From positions 1 through 64,000 of the forward strand of contig NZ_LMAH01000004.1 in assembly GCF_001507335.1 (NCBI RefSeq): DNA of 64,000 bases, written 5' to 3'. The notes beneath the pieces are model-generated. The model was not told the origin of the DNA and searched no databases. It saw nothing but the letters and a program-made list of their open reading frames with translations. Every line of letters starts with the position of its first letter. The first letter of the stretch is position 1. Source of the stretch: Chryseobacterium sp. JAH (lineage in GTDB: Bacteria; Bacteroidota; Bacteroidia; Flavobacteriales; Weeksellaceae). Positions 22,732 to 33,219 of this stretch are shown here, in pieces. Made by a program: the position numbers and the translations under genes.

Positions 22732-25105
22732 ATTCCACAACATGTTTAATAAAGAAGTCCATATACTCGTTGTACATTTCGTCCATTTCTCTGATTTTCA
22801 ACTTAGATTCTTTCGGGAGATAATATTCAGATCCACCAAATTCTTTTTCAGTAGCAATCGCCAGATATCCGAAATGAGTAGAAGGAATGTAGAATTTCGG
22901 AATATTTTTGTTGCTGCTGATGAAAGTAAGCATTCCGCGATTGTCTGAAATAATTTCACTTCCGTCACCAAAAGTGAATTTATTTTTGTCCTGAATTGCC
23001 AACATCTGAATATGTTGCGGACTTTTTACCAAGCTGTAAACGTTCTCGCTTCGCATTTCTAAAGTGAAATTTGAAATAATCAACTCATCAACATCATTGA
23101 TTCCTATTTTAGTAAAATTATTCAAAATTTTAGCTCCTCTGTTCTGTAATTTATTAAGTTCACTTTCACTTTTAATTCCATTTTTTAAAATTTCTTTATC
23201 ATTTTGAACCTCTTCCAGAGAAAAATGACCTTCTACACTGATTATGAAAATCTTATGAGCTGCAGCATTATACAGGTAAAAGTTTTTATTAAAATAAATT
23301 AAACCAAAATGCAAAGGAATATTCTGACCGGTAAGATTCAATTCAGAATACTCTTTTGTGTTTAAGTTCAGCTTCGAAAGTATTTTTTTGTCCGGTTGAA
23401 ACTGAGCCAAAATATAATTTCCTGCCTTATTTTTTGCCAGGGCAAACTGACCTTTCGGCTTTACTGAAATATCTTCAACAATGACCTCACATCCTTTTTG
23501 GGTACTGATGTTCTGATAAATATTTTTATTATAGTAATTATCTGACAGATATGTTTTCAGCAGCTGTTTTTTGTTACTTAAAATATAAAAATCCCCTTCA
23601 TACAGAAATGTCTTAATTCTATCTTTCGGCGTAGGAAACAACAAAGGATAATTTTTTGGAACATCAGTTTTAATTCGATTGCCCTGTACAATTTTCGCTT
23701 TATGCTTTGGCGGATTTGCCCATAATTCTTTTAAGGGAAGCTGAATTTTCTGCACGTGTTTTCTTGTTCCTTTGTGATGCTTGTAAAAATTCAGTTCGCC
23801 TATTGATGAAGTTGTTACTAAAAATTTCAGTCGGTCTCTGTTTTCGTGAATGACTTTCTGAAGGTTTTGATTGTCTAAGTTTTCCTGATGAGTAATAAAA
23901 AAAACTTCCAAATCCTTTTCCGTACGCTCTTCTTTAAAAAACTTTTCAAGAGTCTGAGAAACTTCCAAAACGGGACTTACATTGTTTAGATTTTCTACCA
24001 CTAGATCTACTTTATCCAGAGAAATTGGGATACTGGTTTGTCCTAAAGCATACACTTTACATTCAGAATTCGCCTTTGGATGCTTGATAACCGCAATCGC
24101 TGACGCAAAAGCCAAAACTTTTGGCGTTCCCCAATTTTTTAATGAAGTATCGATAAGAATTATTCTTTCAAAAATATTTTCTTCAGGCGGAATTTCTCTC
24201 TGAATGTACAAAGCTTCGTTATTGGCAACACGGTTCATGAAAACCTCATCTTCATTCGCAAATTCAGACAAAAGCATTCTGCTGAAATCGCCTTTGTTGG
24301 TCATATCCGAAACGCCACCAATCGGCTGTTCGCCCGGAGAAAGATGACGCATTGGAATTCTCAGTCCGCTCCAGATTCTTTTAATTAAGCTTCCCACCTG
24401 AAAAGTTTTTGGCTCTTCAATTAATTCCTGAATAAAATCTTTGTCGGTTTCTACGGTAGTTTCCTCTTCTACAACATTGTCTTGCAAATCCGAAATTTCC
24501 ACCTCATCTTTCATGGCTCTGATGATAGAATCCGTTGTTGGAAATTTATTATTTAATGAAGATAAAACTCTTACATCTTTTGAAAATTTTGAAACAGTAA
24601 GGTCAGCTTTCTGCGCAGAATCACTAATTTCCTGAGGGCTTTTTAAATATCCATTTATAATATATTCAGAGTGTTTTACATAAACTGTATCGAAATCACT
24701 GGTGAATATCGTCCGAAGAAGAAGAATTCTATTTCTTCCTTTTTTATAAGTATTGGGTAAAGATTTTACTGTTTCTAAAAATTGAAATGCAGGACGTATC
24801 GAGTGTTTAATATTTTCTTGAATAGCAAGAGGATTCTTCCGCAATTCGGTTTTAATACTTTTTAAGTCCAGATATCCTTCATTAGTTGCGTACAATACCA
24901 GTAAAAAAGGAGTCAGCGGAGGCAATCCGACCAATTGAAATTCTTTTAATACTTCAATCAAAAAAGGTCTGTATACAACTGCTCCCACATTCGGAATCGA
25001 AATAAGATTATTTTCATGATATCCAGTCTCATCGGGAACATCCTGATCAGTAGTCCACTCCCAAAAATAATCTTCATGTGACTGAAAATATTCTCTTACA
25101 TCCAT
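22721..25105 (-). CDS. vWA plus beta-propeller protein of the ternary system
   Basis: 794 residues. Residues 1-220 are an unassigned helical region. A von Willebrand A-like domain covers about 285-460, with FERIILIDTSLKNWG where the MIDAS motif is expected; the third MIDAS residue is not Ser, so metal binding may be weakened. The C-terminal 300 residues show repeated beta-blade patterns (FLYEGDFYILSNKKQ, GNYILAQFQPDKKI, LIYFNKNFYLYNAA) consistent with a beta-propeller. It probably is the client or adaptor of the adjacent MoxR ATPase. It overlaps neighbours at both ends. Confidence 0.7.
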   Translation of the reverse strand: MDVREYFQSHEDYFWEWTTDQDVPDETGYHENNLISIPNVGAVVYRPFLIEVLKEFQLVGLPPLTPFLLVLYATNEGYLDLKSIKTELRKNPLAIQENIKHSIRPAFQFLETVKSLPNTYKKGRNRILLLRTIFTSDFDTVYVKHSEYIINGYLKSPQEISDSAQKADLTVSKFSKDVRVLSSLNNKFPTTDSIIRAMKDEVEISDLQDNVVEEETTVETDKDFIQELIEEPKTFQVGSLIKRIWSGLRIPMRHLSPGEQPIGGVSDMTNKGDFSRMLLSEFANEDEVFMNRVANNEALYIQREIPPEENIFERIILIDTSLKNWGTPKVLAFASAIAVIKHPKANSECKVYALGQTSIPISLDKVDLVVENLNNVSPVLEVSQTLEKFFKEERTEKDLEVFFITHQENLDNQNLQKVIHENRDRLKFLVTTSSIGELNFYKHHKGTRKHVQKIQLPLKELWANPPKHKAKIVQGNRIKTDVPKNYPLLFPTPKDRIKTFLYEGDFYILSNKKQLLKTYLSDNYYNKNIYQNISTQKGCEVIVEDISVKPKGQFALAKNKAGNYILAQFQPDKKILSKLNLNTKEYSELNLTGQNIPLHFGLIYFNKNFYLYNAAAHKIFIISVEGHFSLEEVQNDKEILKNGIKSESELNKLQNRGAKILNNFTKIGINDVDELIISNFTLEMRSENVYSLVKSPQHIQMLAIQDKNKFTFGDGSEIISDNRGMLTFISSNKNIPKFYIPSTHFGYLAIATEKEFGGSEYYLPKESKLKIREMDEMYNEYMDFFIKHVVEYGA

Positions 25106-25839
25106 TCTTTCGATTTTTCGGTGAGACGGAACGAGCTTACAGACAGTTTTCTGAAATCCTCCTTATTGAGATGCAAAACACTTCCGTCTTCGTTCCATAA
25201 AAGCCATTGTTCGTGAGTTGCATTATATTTTCGCTGGAGCAAGGAACTCAAATTTTTAAATTCAAAATCAAAACCGCTTGGCAAAAGATGTCCGTCTTTT
25301 GTCCAAAAAGTTTTTCCCGGAAAACTCAGTAACGGATTTCCCATAAAAAGCGCCTGATCATTTATAACGATCCAATCGATTTTTTCGAGTTTAAATTTTG
25401 GCAGAACAGTAATGAAATCTTTAATATAAGCAATGGAACACAATAAAGCAATTGCCATCTGTTCTTCTTCGCTTGGCTTTAATCTAACTTCAACTTTTTC
25501 ATCAATCCCAAAAAAATTATTGTTTGATAAAGGAAAAGTTAACCGCAACGCTTTATCGATTGGAGTCCACAGTAATGCCGTTCTCAATTTTTTACTGGGA
25601 ACCAGTGTATTTTTTTTAAATAGAAGTCCGTCCCGTAATTCATATAAGATGAAATTAGGCAACTGTTGAATTTCCGGTGAAACAGCCTGTTCATCGGTAA
25701 AACCTTTAAGCCAGATCACTTCATCATCCGAAGCAATCTGAACATTATTCCAGTCACGAATTGCGCCAAGAAAATCTTCATCAGCTTTGGGAAGTTCTGC
25801 CCAAAATTCTGTTACACGGTCTGAAGAATCTTCTGCCAT
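25096..25839 (-). CDS. Accessory protein of the MoxR-vWA-propeller system (bpX-type)
   Basis: 247 residues, soluble, with no motif of known catalysis. Segments such as DEVIWLKGFTDEQAVSPEIQ and RLKPSEEEQMAIALLCSIAY, and a C-terminal WLLWNEDGSVLHLNKEDFRK, fit the family that always sits between the MoxR and vWA-propeller genes. It overlaps the MoxR gene by 28 bases and the vWA gene by 10, an arrangement that implies a fixed complex. Function beyond that is unknown. Confidence 0.65.
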   Translation of the reverse strand: MAEDSSDRVTEFWAELPKADEDFLGAIRDWNNVQIASDDEVIWLKGFTDEQAVSPEIQQLPNFILYELRDGLLFKKNTLVPSKKLRTALLWTPIDKALRLTFPLSNNNFFGIDEKVEVRLKPSEEEQMAIALLCSIAYIKDFITVLPKFKLEKIDWIVINDQALFMGNPLLSFPGKTFWTKDGHLLPSGFDFEFKNLSSLLQRKYNATHEQWLLWNEDGSVLHLNKEDFRKLSVSSFRLTEKSKEWM

Positions 25840-26945
25840 AAGCTTTCAATTTCATGTTGGATATACTGTTTCTGTTCAGGATTTCTGATCCAGTCGCAAC
25901 GGGTTTGAAGATATCTCAATTTATCTTTAATAACGTTTTGTTCTTCAAAACTCAAACTTCCCAAATTCCATTTGTCGACAAGAATTTTCACGTCTTTCAT
26001 CACTTCTTCAGGATTCGGAGTTTTGTTGTGCAAAGCCTGGGGATGCGATTTTGGATGGTCATCTTTTTCAATGGTCCTGTTGATAATCCCTTCCAGAATT
26101 TCGATCTGTTCTTCGGTATCCCAAATATGTTTTAGCACCCATAAATCTGAGAGAATTGCTTCGTTTCTTCCGCAAATCAAAGCACTGGCTGCAATCAGAT
26201 TCTGAAGCTTAACTGCACGACGGTCAGAAATTGCAATTCCTGTATTTCTAAGATTGATAACCGTATTCAGATAAACTTCATAAATGGGTTTTAAATCAAC
26301 TGTTTTACACAGATTCTGAAGCTCTTTAATTTCGTGCGCTAGAATTTCAGGAATTTCAGTTTCAATATTATTTTCAAGCTTTCTTCCTGCCAAAAGCACT
26401 TGCTGCAGGAGATCCGGATGTACGTAATCAACGTTGATTCTTATTAAAAAACGGTCGAACAAAGCGTTCAAAGCTTCATCTTCGGGGAGAACGTTGCTCG
26501 CTCCCACAAACATCAGTGCAGGAAGATTTCTGGTTTCTTTTCCTCTTTTGAAAATCTTTTCGTTTAAGGCCATCAAAAGTGAATTCAGAATCGCAGAATT
26601 TGCATTAAAAATTTCATCCAGAAAAACCATCGACGCTTCGGGCATCATTCCGTCAGTATTGGTAAACAGCTCACCTTCTTTGAGTTTTCTGATGTCGAAA
26701 GGACCGAAAATTTCGTTCGGTTCGGTGAAACGGGTTAAAAGATATTCGAAGTTCTTGCCGTCGGTTACGGTTTTGGCTAAGGTTCTTACGATGGCAGATT
26801 TTGCTGTTCCCGGAGGACCGTAGAGAAATGCATTTTCTCTTGCCAACAGGCAGATTCCGAGGAGATCTACGACATCGTTTTTGCCAACGAAAGTGTCTTT
26901 TACGTAATTGAGGACGGTGTTTAGTTTTTCGATATTTTGAATCAT
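25812..26945 (-). CDS. MoxR-family AAA+ ATPase
   Basis: 377 residues. Walker A is in AFLYGPPGTAKSAIVRTLAK near 36-55, Walker B is MVFLDEIFNANSAILNSLL near 106-124, sensor 1 is FVGASNVLPEDEALNALFD, and the arginine-finger region follows. A MoxR-type helical lid (ISDRRAVKLQNLIAASALIC) lies near 240-260. MoxR ATPases act as chaperones for vWA proteins. It is the upstream member of a four-gene overlapping chain with bpX, vWA-propeller and TPR proteins. Confidence 0.92.
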   Translation of the reverse strand: MIQNIEKLNTVLNYVKDTFVGKNDVVDLLGICLLARENAFLYGPPGTAKSAIVRTLAKTVTDGKNFEYLLTRFTEPNEIFGPFDIRKLKEGELFTNTDGMMPEASMVFLDEIFNANSAILNSLLMALNEKIFKRGKETRNLPALMFVGASNVLPEDEALNALFDRFLIRINVDYVHPDLLQQVLLAGRKLENNIETEIPEILAHEIKELQNLCKTVDLKPIYEVYLNTVINLRNTGIAISDRRAVKLQNLIAASALICGRNEAILSDLWVLKHIWDTEEQIEILEGIINRTIEKDDHPKSHPQALHNKTPNPEEVMKDVKILVDKWNLGSLSFEEQNVIKDKLRYLQTRCDWIRNPEQKQYIQHEIESLWQKILQTV

Positions 26946-27152
26946 TGATTTTGTTTTATAAATTTGCTGCTATCTTTTTGAAACGCAAATGGCGCAAAGG
27001 TTTTTGTTATAATTTTCTGCATATTTTTCCGTTCGCAGAGGTGTTACACTCAGCTAAGAAATACAAAATTTTTGATGACGCTCTTTCAGAGCTTTGCAAT
27101 GTCTATATTCAATATTATAGGACATTCGCCTAATTCTGTTGACTTCGCCACT

Positions 27153-27809
27153 TTATAGCTTTTCTGATACTGTATTAATGATTTGCAAATCTTTCCAAAA
27201 AACATCTTTATACATTCCAAATTCTGTGATAAGCAGTTGATTGATGTAGGGAATTTCTGCAAGTCTGTACGCTTTCTTTTCCACTACTCTTTCAAGATAT
27301 AATTTACGGTAGGTTTGGTCTTTTAACTCTTCTTCCCAATTGATATTTTCCAAATCTAAGTCACATCCAATTCCCGAATAATGAAACTGTTGTAAAATGT
27401 TTTCCAGCATTTTGATTAACGGATCTTCAGGATCAGCATCGTGCAAAACCGAAATAATCTGTGGCAAAAATCTCAGTGATAAATCTGCTGATAGGATTGA
27501 GGAGATCTCTCTTTCACCTTTAAATGATGGAATTAGTTGGCTTAAATCTTTTGATGTATTTTCTCGTATCAAATGCAGTTGTGCACTGTGATACAGAACT
27601 TTTGCCGCCCAAACCGCAGTTTCACGGTCACAGTTTAAATTATCAGATAAAAATTCCAGCCGTTCTTTTTCAAATTCAGATTCAAAGTAATCAGCAGCGT
27701 CCTGTTCTTCCTTCTGAGAGATCGATTTAATATCAGAAAAAATGGTCACTATACCTTCTTTTCTGAGAAGGAATAAGGTATCTAAAAATGGGGATTTGGT
27801 TTCCAGCAT
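27153..27809 (-). CDS. Uncharacterised protein at the head of the MoxR cluster
   Basis: 218 residues, acidic, mostly helical, no signal peptide or membrane helix. There is no motif I recognise; YHSAQLHLIRENTSKDL and LSADLSLRFLPQIISVLHDA are the most structured segments. It lies 207 bases upstream of the MoxR gene on the same strand and is probably part of the same system, possibly one of its bpX-type accessory proteins. The spacing leaves room for a separate promoter in front of MoxR. Confidence 0.5.
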   Translation of the reverse strand: MLETKSPFLDTLFLLRKEGIVTIFSDIKSISQKEEQDAADYFESEFEKERLEFLSDNLNCDRETAVWAAKVLYHSAQLHLIRENTSKDLSQLIPSFKGEREISSILSADLSLRFLPQIISVLHDADPEDPLIKMLENILQQFHYSGIGCDLDLENINWEEELKDQTYRKLYLERVVEKKAYRLAEIPYINQLLITEFGMYKDVFWKDLQIINTVSEKL

Positions 27810-28055
27810 TAAACAAAAATAAAAAATATTATTTGTGAAATGCGAATTTTCCGGTGGAAGTTAACGGTTAATTAAAATCGATAAAAATCCGCGATTTGGC
27901 TCAAGCTACCTCATCATCTAATTGCGTCCCAAAACCCTAGCCCCGATTGCAGTGAAAATCCTTTTTTGAAAAAAAAGATTGAAACGGAAAGCGGGAAATA
28001 GCTTCAAAAAAAACTACTGGCTAGACTAATTCCCTTTCACTTTTCACATATTTCT

Positions 28056-28063
28056 TATCTTTG
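28056..28063 (+). promoter_or_regulatory. -7 box of deoD
   Basis: TATCTTTG, 19 bases before the ATG, matches TAnnTTTG. Only a weak -33 (TTTC) lies upstream. Confidence 0.6.
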
Positions 28064-28082
28064 AACCATTCAAACTATAAAT

Positions 28083-28793
28083 ATGAGTGTACATATCAGT
28101 GCAAAAAAAGGAGAAATAGCGAAAGTCGTATTGCAACCAGGCGATCCGCTTCGTGCAAAATATATCGCTGAAAATTTTCTAGAAAATGCAAAATTGGTAA
28201 GCCAGACCAGAGGAATTTTTTATTATACAGGAACTTATAAAGGCAAAGAAATCACTGTTGGTGCAAGTGGCATGGGTTTTCCAAGCATCGGAATTTATTC
28301 TTTTGAGCTGTTTACAGAATATGAAGTGGACACGATTATCAGGATCGGAACCTGTGGTGCTTACACTACCGACTTGAAGGTTTTTGATCTTTTAAACGTA
28401 GAACAGGCTGCTAGTGAAAGTACCTATGCAAAGTTCGCATGGGAAATCGAGGAAGATATCATTTCTCATCAGGGAAATATTTTTGATATCATCAATGAAA
28501 CGGCTGAAGAATTATCTTTAAAAGCTAAAGCGACAAACATCCACAGCAGTGATATTTTTTACAGAAAAGATCCTGAAACTCCTGCAATTGCAACGAAATA
28601 CAACTGTCCTGCAGTAGAAATGGAAGCTTTCGGATTGTTTGCCAATGCTAAACATTTAGGTAAAAATGCAGCGACGATTCTTACAGTTTCTGATATTATT
28701 CCTACGCATGAAAATATTTCGGCTGACCAAAGAGAAAAAGCATTGAAACCAATGATTGAGCTGGCTTTGGAAGCAGCGTGGAAAGTGATTTAA
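28083..28793 (+). CDS. deoD: Purine-nucleoside phosphorylase, DeoD type
   Basis: 236 residues, the normal length for the hexameric bacterial enzyme. It cleaves purine nucleosides with phosphate to free base and ribose-1-phosphate in purine salvage. Features include the phosphate-binding LQPGDPLRAKYIAENFLE near 18-35, GASGMGFPSIGIYSFEL near 60-76, VEMEAFGLFA near 178-187, and ILTVSDIIPTHE with the catalytic Asp near 198-209. Cytoplasmic. Monocistronic, with a promoter and terminator of its own. Confidence 0.95.
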   Translation: MSVHISAKKGEIAKVVLQPGDPLRAKYIAENFLENAKLVSQTRGIFYYTGTYKGKEITVGASGMGFPSIGIYSFELFTEYEVDTIIRIGTCGAYTTDLKVFDLLNVEQAASESTYAKFAWEIEEDIISHQGNIFDIINETAEELSLKAKATNIHSSDIFYRKDPETPAIATKYNCPAVEMEAFGLFANAKHLGKNAATILTVSDIIPTHENISADQREKALKPMIELALEAAWKVI

Positions 28794-28814
28794 TAAAAAT
28801 CGATGATATAATTT

Positions 28815-28850
28815 AAAAGAGCTTTACTGAATAGTAGAGCTCTTTTTGTT
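28815..28850 (+). terminator. Terminator after deoD
   Basis: AAAGAGCT and AGCTCTTT flank a 14-base loop and are followed by a T-rich tract. Confidence 0.7.
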
Positions 28851-29896
28851 TTACTTTTTACGTGTCGTAATCTCCCAGTTTTCAGTCTGATTTGAGTTTT
28901 TATTTTTATCTAAAACCAAGCGAAAATTTACTTTGTCTTTACCCTTATCTGTAAAAAGTTTAAATGAAAGAAAACCTTTTTTGATGTATTCTTGAGACAG
29001 ATCATCGGTGAGATAATGATTTTGGACCATTTTAAAATCCTCACTCAGACTTGTATTTTTAACCAGAAAATCCAGAAACTGCTTTCTTTTGCTGTCGATA
29101 TTTTTCTCACTTAAATCTGACGTCTTGTAAGTTCCTTCTGCGATCATATTTAAATTATCACAACCGGAAACTTCTACTGTACATTCAAAATCTTCGGTTG
29201 TGAGTTTTTCATTTAAAACTTCTGTATAATTATGCATCTCGATGGTTCTGAATGACGCTGAAACATTATTCAAAACTTTTTTATCTTTCCATTTTGCAAG
29301 TTCGCAACTCGACAAATAAGATTCTTCGTATACATTTTCATTTTTATAGACAAATGATAACTCAGTCGATTAGAGTTCCTGCAGAGGTTTAAAATAGGTG
29401 CGAGAATTCTGTGTTGCATTCGCCTTTAGAATACCATCTTTATAAACAATGTCATCTAAAGTGTTGTACGAGAAAGGAGCATATGTAAGAATCGTATGTT
29501 TTCTCTGAACTTTGTTATCTTTTCCCATGATGGTGTAAATAATTTCAGATTCGGTATTTGCACTTCCGCCGAGCATTCCTTCAGAATTCCGTTCGATAAC
29601 GTAATCCTGAATTCCATCTTTATTAAAATCTTCCGTAGCGATTTTGCTAAAATAAACACTGTAAGAATCACCGTCATTATCACGAAACCGAATAGTTTTT
29701 GTAATCTACCTTTTCGGGCTTTTCATTGCCTATTTCTTTATCCAGTAAAAATTTAAGAATATCAAAATTATGATCCGTATTTTTAACGGCTACAGTATCT
29801 TTCTGAGTCAAATCGGTTTGCTTAAATGCTTTCAGCCTTTTCTTTTCTTGAGCAGTTCACAACAGAGAACACTGCTAAAACTAATAGTATTTTCAT
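28851..29896 (-). pseudogene. Broken lipoprotein gene (two frameshifts and one stop)
   Basis: An ATG at 29896 opens a lipoprotein signal (MKILLVLAVFSVVNCSRKE) that ends at a stop after 24 codons. The plus-one frame continues AFKQTDLTQKDTVAVKNTDH for about 50 codons and stops at VDYKNYSVS. A third frame then resumes FRDNDGDSYSVYF and DFNKDGIQDYVIERN to PLQEL, where a TAA at 29370-29372 interrupts it. The same frame continues to the natural end at 28851. The intact ancestor would be a periplasmic lipoprotein of about 345 residues. The NKDG(I)xD element also occurs in the T6SS-linked lipoprotein at 42528-43208. Confidence 0.75.
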
Positions 29897-30226
29897 AATG
29901 TGTGATCTGATTATTTAAAAATAAAGAAAATATTTAAAAAGAAATCCTAAAAATATCTTCGCGTAAGATGAACGAAATTTAATCCTGAATGGTTAAAATT
30001 CAAAATTCCACTGTACAAGTCATGCTTTTAGTAAAAATTTCAGCTTTAAAAAAGCTGTAAACAAAACCACCTTATCATAAAAAATAAGATAAGATAAAAT
30101 ATACAAATACCATCATAACAAACCTTTACGAGGCTTTTATATCATATAAAAATACAGTTTAAATAAAAAAATATTGATTTTAGTGTAAAATTATTACATT
30201 TAGAGCCTAACAATTATTAATTAATA
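29897..30226. other. Leader region of the xylose operon
   Basis: AT-rich, no ORF. TTG, 18 bases, then TACATTTA at about 30174-30202 is a weak promoter candidate upstream of xylB. No obvious operator palindrome was found. Confidence 0.35.
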
Positions 30227-31717
30227 ATGAAGTTTATAGGATATGATGTCGGGAGCTCATCGATAAAAGCATCCATCGTAGATGAAAACGGAAAAGTGAT
30301 TGCTCACGCAAAGTATCCGGAAAGTGAGATGGCTATTGATTCTCCAAAGATCGGCTGGGCAGAACAGGATCCCGAACAATGGTGGCAAAATCTTAGAATT
30401 CTTACTCAAAAAATAATTGCAGAAAGCCACATCGACAAAAACGAGATCAAAGGAATTGGGATCTCTTATCAGATGCACGGTTTGGTTTTGGTGGGAAAAG
30501 ATAAAGAAGTGTTGCGTCCGTCAATCATCTGGTGCGACAGCCGTGCGGTAGAAACCGGCGACAAAGCTTTTGATGATTTGGGTGAAGAAGTTTGTATGAA
30601 TAAACTTTTGAATTCACCGGGAAATTTCACTGCTTCGAAATTAAAATGGGTCAAAGAAAACGAGCCGGAAGTTTATGAAAAAATCTGGAAGTTTATGCTC
30701 CCGGGAGATTTTATCGCTTTAAAATTAAGCGGTGAAGCAACAACAACCGTTACCGGACTTTCAGAAGGCGTGCTTTGGGATTTCCAGAAACATCAGGCTT
30801 CAAAAGCATTATTGAATCACTGGGGAATTGATGAATCTTTGGTTTCAACAGTGGTAGACAATTTTACGGAGCAATGTGTGGTTTCAAAACAGGGGGCTGA
30901 AGAAAGTGGTTTGCCGGAAGGAATTCCAATTCTTTACAGAGCAGGAGATCAGCCGAATAATGCATTATCATTAAACGTGATTAATCCCGGAGAGATCGCT
31001 GCTACAGGTGGAACGTCAGGTGTTGTTTATGGGGTGACAGACAATATTCATTCTAAAGAATCTGTGCGGGTAAACAATTTTGCGCACATTAATCATACGA
31101 AAGAGCAACCGAGAATTGGGAAAATGCTTTGTTTAAATGGTGCTGGAATTCAGTACAGCTGGTTGAGGCATCAGGTAGATCAAAAAAGACATTCTTATCA
31201 GGAACTGAATGATCTGGCTTCACAGATCCCAATCGGATCCGATGGAATTATTGTTTTACCATTTGGAAATGGCGCTGAAAGAGTTTTAAAAAATAAAGAC
31301 ATCGGTTCTTCTACTTATAATGTGAATTTTAACCGTCATAAAAGTGTTCATTTATTCAGAGCGGGATTGGAAGGCATCGCCTACTCTTTCGTTTACGGAA
31401 CTGAAATTCTGATGAATGACGGTCTTCAAAAAGGAATTATTAAAGCGGGAGGAGACAATTTATTCCGTTCTTCTCTTTTCGCGCAATCGATTGCAACATT
31501 ATTGGATACTGAAATCAGAATTTTTGACACAACAGGCTCAACAGGTGCAGCAAGAGCAGCAGCAATGGGAGCGGGAGCATTTGACACATTAACGGATATT
31601 TTAACCGAAAAAGACATTACCACTACGTACATTCCTGATTTTAAAAATATGGATCAGTACAGGGAAAGTTATGGAAAGTGGAAAAACAAACTGGAGCAGG
31701 TTTTAATCAATTCTTAA
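30227..31717 (+). CDS. xylB: Xylulokinase
   Basis: 496 residues, full length for an FGGY carbohydrate kinase. The N-terminal phosphate loop is FIGYDVGSSSIKASIVD, then GISYQMHGLVLVG carries the substrate-binding Met-His, and GGTSGVVYG and IKAGGDNLFRSSLFAQSIA lie in the C-terminal domain. It phosphorylates D-xylulose to xylulose-5-phosphate for the pentose phosphate pathway. It is the first gene of a xylose cassette, 124 bases before xylA. Assignment as xylulokinase rather than another FGGY kinase rests on the xylA neighbour and overall sequence. Confidence 0.93.
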   Translation: MKFIGYDVGSSSIKASIVDENGKVIAHAKYPESEMAIDSPKIGWAEQDPEQWWQNLRILTQKIIAESHIDKNEIKGIGISYQMHGLVLVGKDKEVLRPSIIWCDSRAVETGDKAFDDLGEEVCMNKLLNSPGNFTASKLKWVKENEPEVYEKIWKFMLPGDFIALKLSGEATTTVTGLSEGVLWDFQKHQASKALLNHWGIDESLVSTVVDNFTEQCVVSKQGAEESGLPEGIPILYRAGDQPNNALSLNVINPGEIAATGGTSGVVYGVTDNIHSKESVRVNNFAHINHTKEQPRIGKMLCLNGAGIQYSWLRHQVDQKRHSYQELNDLASQIPIGSDGIIVLPFGNGAERVLKNKDIGSSTYNVNFNRHKSVHLFRAGLEGIAYSFVYGTEILMNDGLQKGIIKAGGDNLFRSSLFAQSIATLLDTEIRIFDTTGSTGAARAAAMGAGAFDTLTDILTEKDITTTYIPDFKNMDQYRESYGKWKNKLEQVLINS

Positions 31718-31841
31718 AAGAATATCTCGCAGATTTTAAAGAATAAGCAGATTTTTCTTGTTTAAATAGATTGCAAAATTTGCCTGATCAGCGAGAACAT
31801 AAATTAAACAAATTACAATCAAAAAAAATAAAATCAAAATA

Positions 31842-33170
31842 ATGGCAATTACGACAGGAAACAAAGAGTACTTTAAAGGAATAGATAAAATTCAGTTCGA
31901 GGGAAGAGAATCAGATAATCCGTTAGCATTCAAATTTTATGACGAGAATTTGGTCGTTCGTGGAAAGACGATGAAAGAATATTTCAAGTTTGCTTCTGCT
32001 TACTGGCACACATTCTGCGCAACAGGCGGAGACCCGTTCGGTGCAGGAACTCAGCAATTTGACTGGTTAACCGCTTCTGACGCAAAGCAGAGAGCGACAG
32101 AAAAAATGGATGCGGCTTTCGAATTTTTCACAAAATTAGGCGTTCCTTATTACTGTTTCCACGATTATGATTTGATTGACGAGGCAGATAATTTCACAGA
32201 ATCTACGAAAAGACTAGAATTCATCACCGATTATGCTAAAGAAAAACAGGCTGCTTCTGGGGTAAAATTACTTTGGGGAACTTCTAACTGTTTCTCAAAC
32301 CCAAGATTTATGAACGGTGCGGCTACCAATCCTTCATTTGACGTTTTGGCTTACGCTGGTGGACAGGTGAAAAATGCTTTGGATGCCACCATTAAATTAG
32401 GTGGCGAAAATTATGTATTCTGGGGCGGCCGTGAAGGTTATATGTCACTTTTGAATACGAATATGAAGCGTGAGCAGGAACACATGGCAAAGTTTTTACA
32501 TTTGGCTAAAGACTATGCAAGAGCTCAGGGTTTCAAAGGAACTTTCTTCATCGAGCCAAAACCGATGGAGCCTACAAAACACCAATACGACTTTGACGCG
32601 GCAACTTGTCTGAATTTCCTTCGTCAGTACGATTTATTGAATGATTTTAAATTAAATCTTGAAGTCAATCACGCTACTTTGGCTCAACATACTTTCGAGC
32701 ACGAACTTCAGGTAGCGGCTGACAACAATGTTTTGGGAAGCATCGATGCGAACAGAGGAGATTACCAGAATGGTTGGGATACAGACCAGTTCCCGGTTGA
32801 TTTGTATGAAATGACTCAAGCGATGTTGGTGATTATCCAAGCTGGAGGTTTCCAAGGCGGAGGTGTGAATTTCGATGCGAAAATCAGAAGAAACTCTACA
32901 GATTTGGAAGATATTTTCATCGCTCACATCAGCGGAATGGACAATTTTGCAAGATCATTCTTAGCTGCAGATAAAATTTTAGAAAAATCAAAATATTCTG
33001 AGATCAGAACCAACAGATATTCTTCGTTTGATTCTGGAAAAGGTAAGGATTTCGAAAACGGAAGCTTATCTTTAACAGATCTTGCCACTTATGCTCAAGG
33101 ATTGGGAGAAGTTGGCAGAGAAAGCGGAAAGCAGGAATATCTTGAGAGCATTATCAATCAGTATTTATAA
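31842..33170 (+). CDS. xylA: Xylose isomerase
   Basis: 442 residues, typical of class II xylose isomerase. The TIM-barrel active site is complete: FCFHDYDL-type catalytic His (here [12 protein letters not shown]), [38 protein letters not shown] metal ligands, and [17 protein letters not shown] and [17 protein letters not shown] with metal-binding His/Asp. It converts D-xylose to D-xylulose with two divalent metal ions. It lies between the kinase and the transporter of the same pathway. Confidence 0.97.
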   Translation: MAITTGNKEYFKGIDKIQFEGRESDNPLAFKFYDENLVVRGKTMKEYFKFASAYWHTFCATGGDPFGAGTQQFDWLTASDAKQRATEKMDAAFEFFTKLGVPYYCFHDYDLIDEADNFTESTKRLEFITDYAKEKQAASGVKLLWGTSNCFSNPRFMNGAATNPSFDVLAYAGGQVKNALDATIKLGGENYVFWGGREGYMSLLNTNMKREQEHMAKFLHLAKDYARAQGFKGTFFIEPKPMEPTKHQYDFDAATCLNFLRQYDLLNDFKLNLEVNHATLAQHTFEHELQVAADNNVLGSIDANRGDYQNGWDTDQFPVDLYEMTQAMLVIIQAGGFQGGGVNFDAKIRRNSTDLEDIFIAHISGMDNFARSFLAADKILEKSKYSEIRTNRYSSFDSGKGKDFENGSLSLTDLATYAQGLGEVGRESGKQEYLESIINQYL

Positions 33171-33219
33171 AATTATTAAGATAAATTATCTTTTAAATAA
33201 GAAAACTACTATCAAAAAA

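Noticed and set aside
26945..27133. 62-codon plus-strand frame between MoxR and the upstream gene
   Set aside because: No recognisable domain, weak content; the gap more likely carries a promoter for MoxR.
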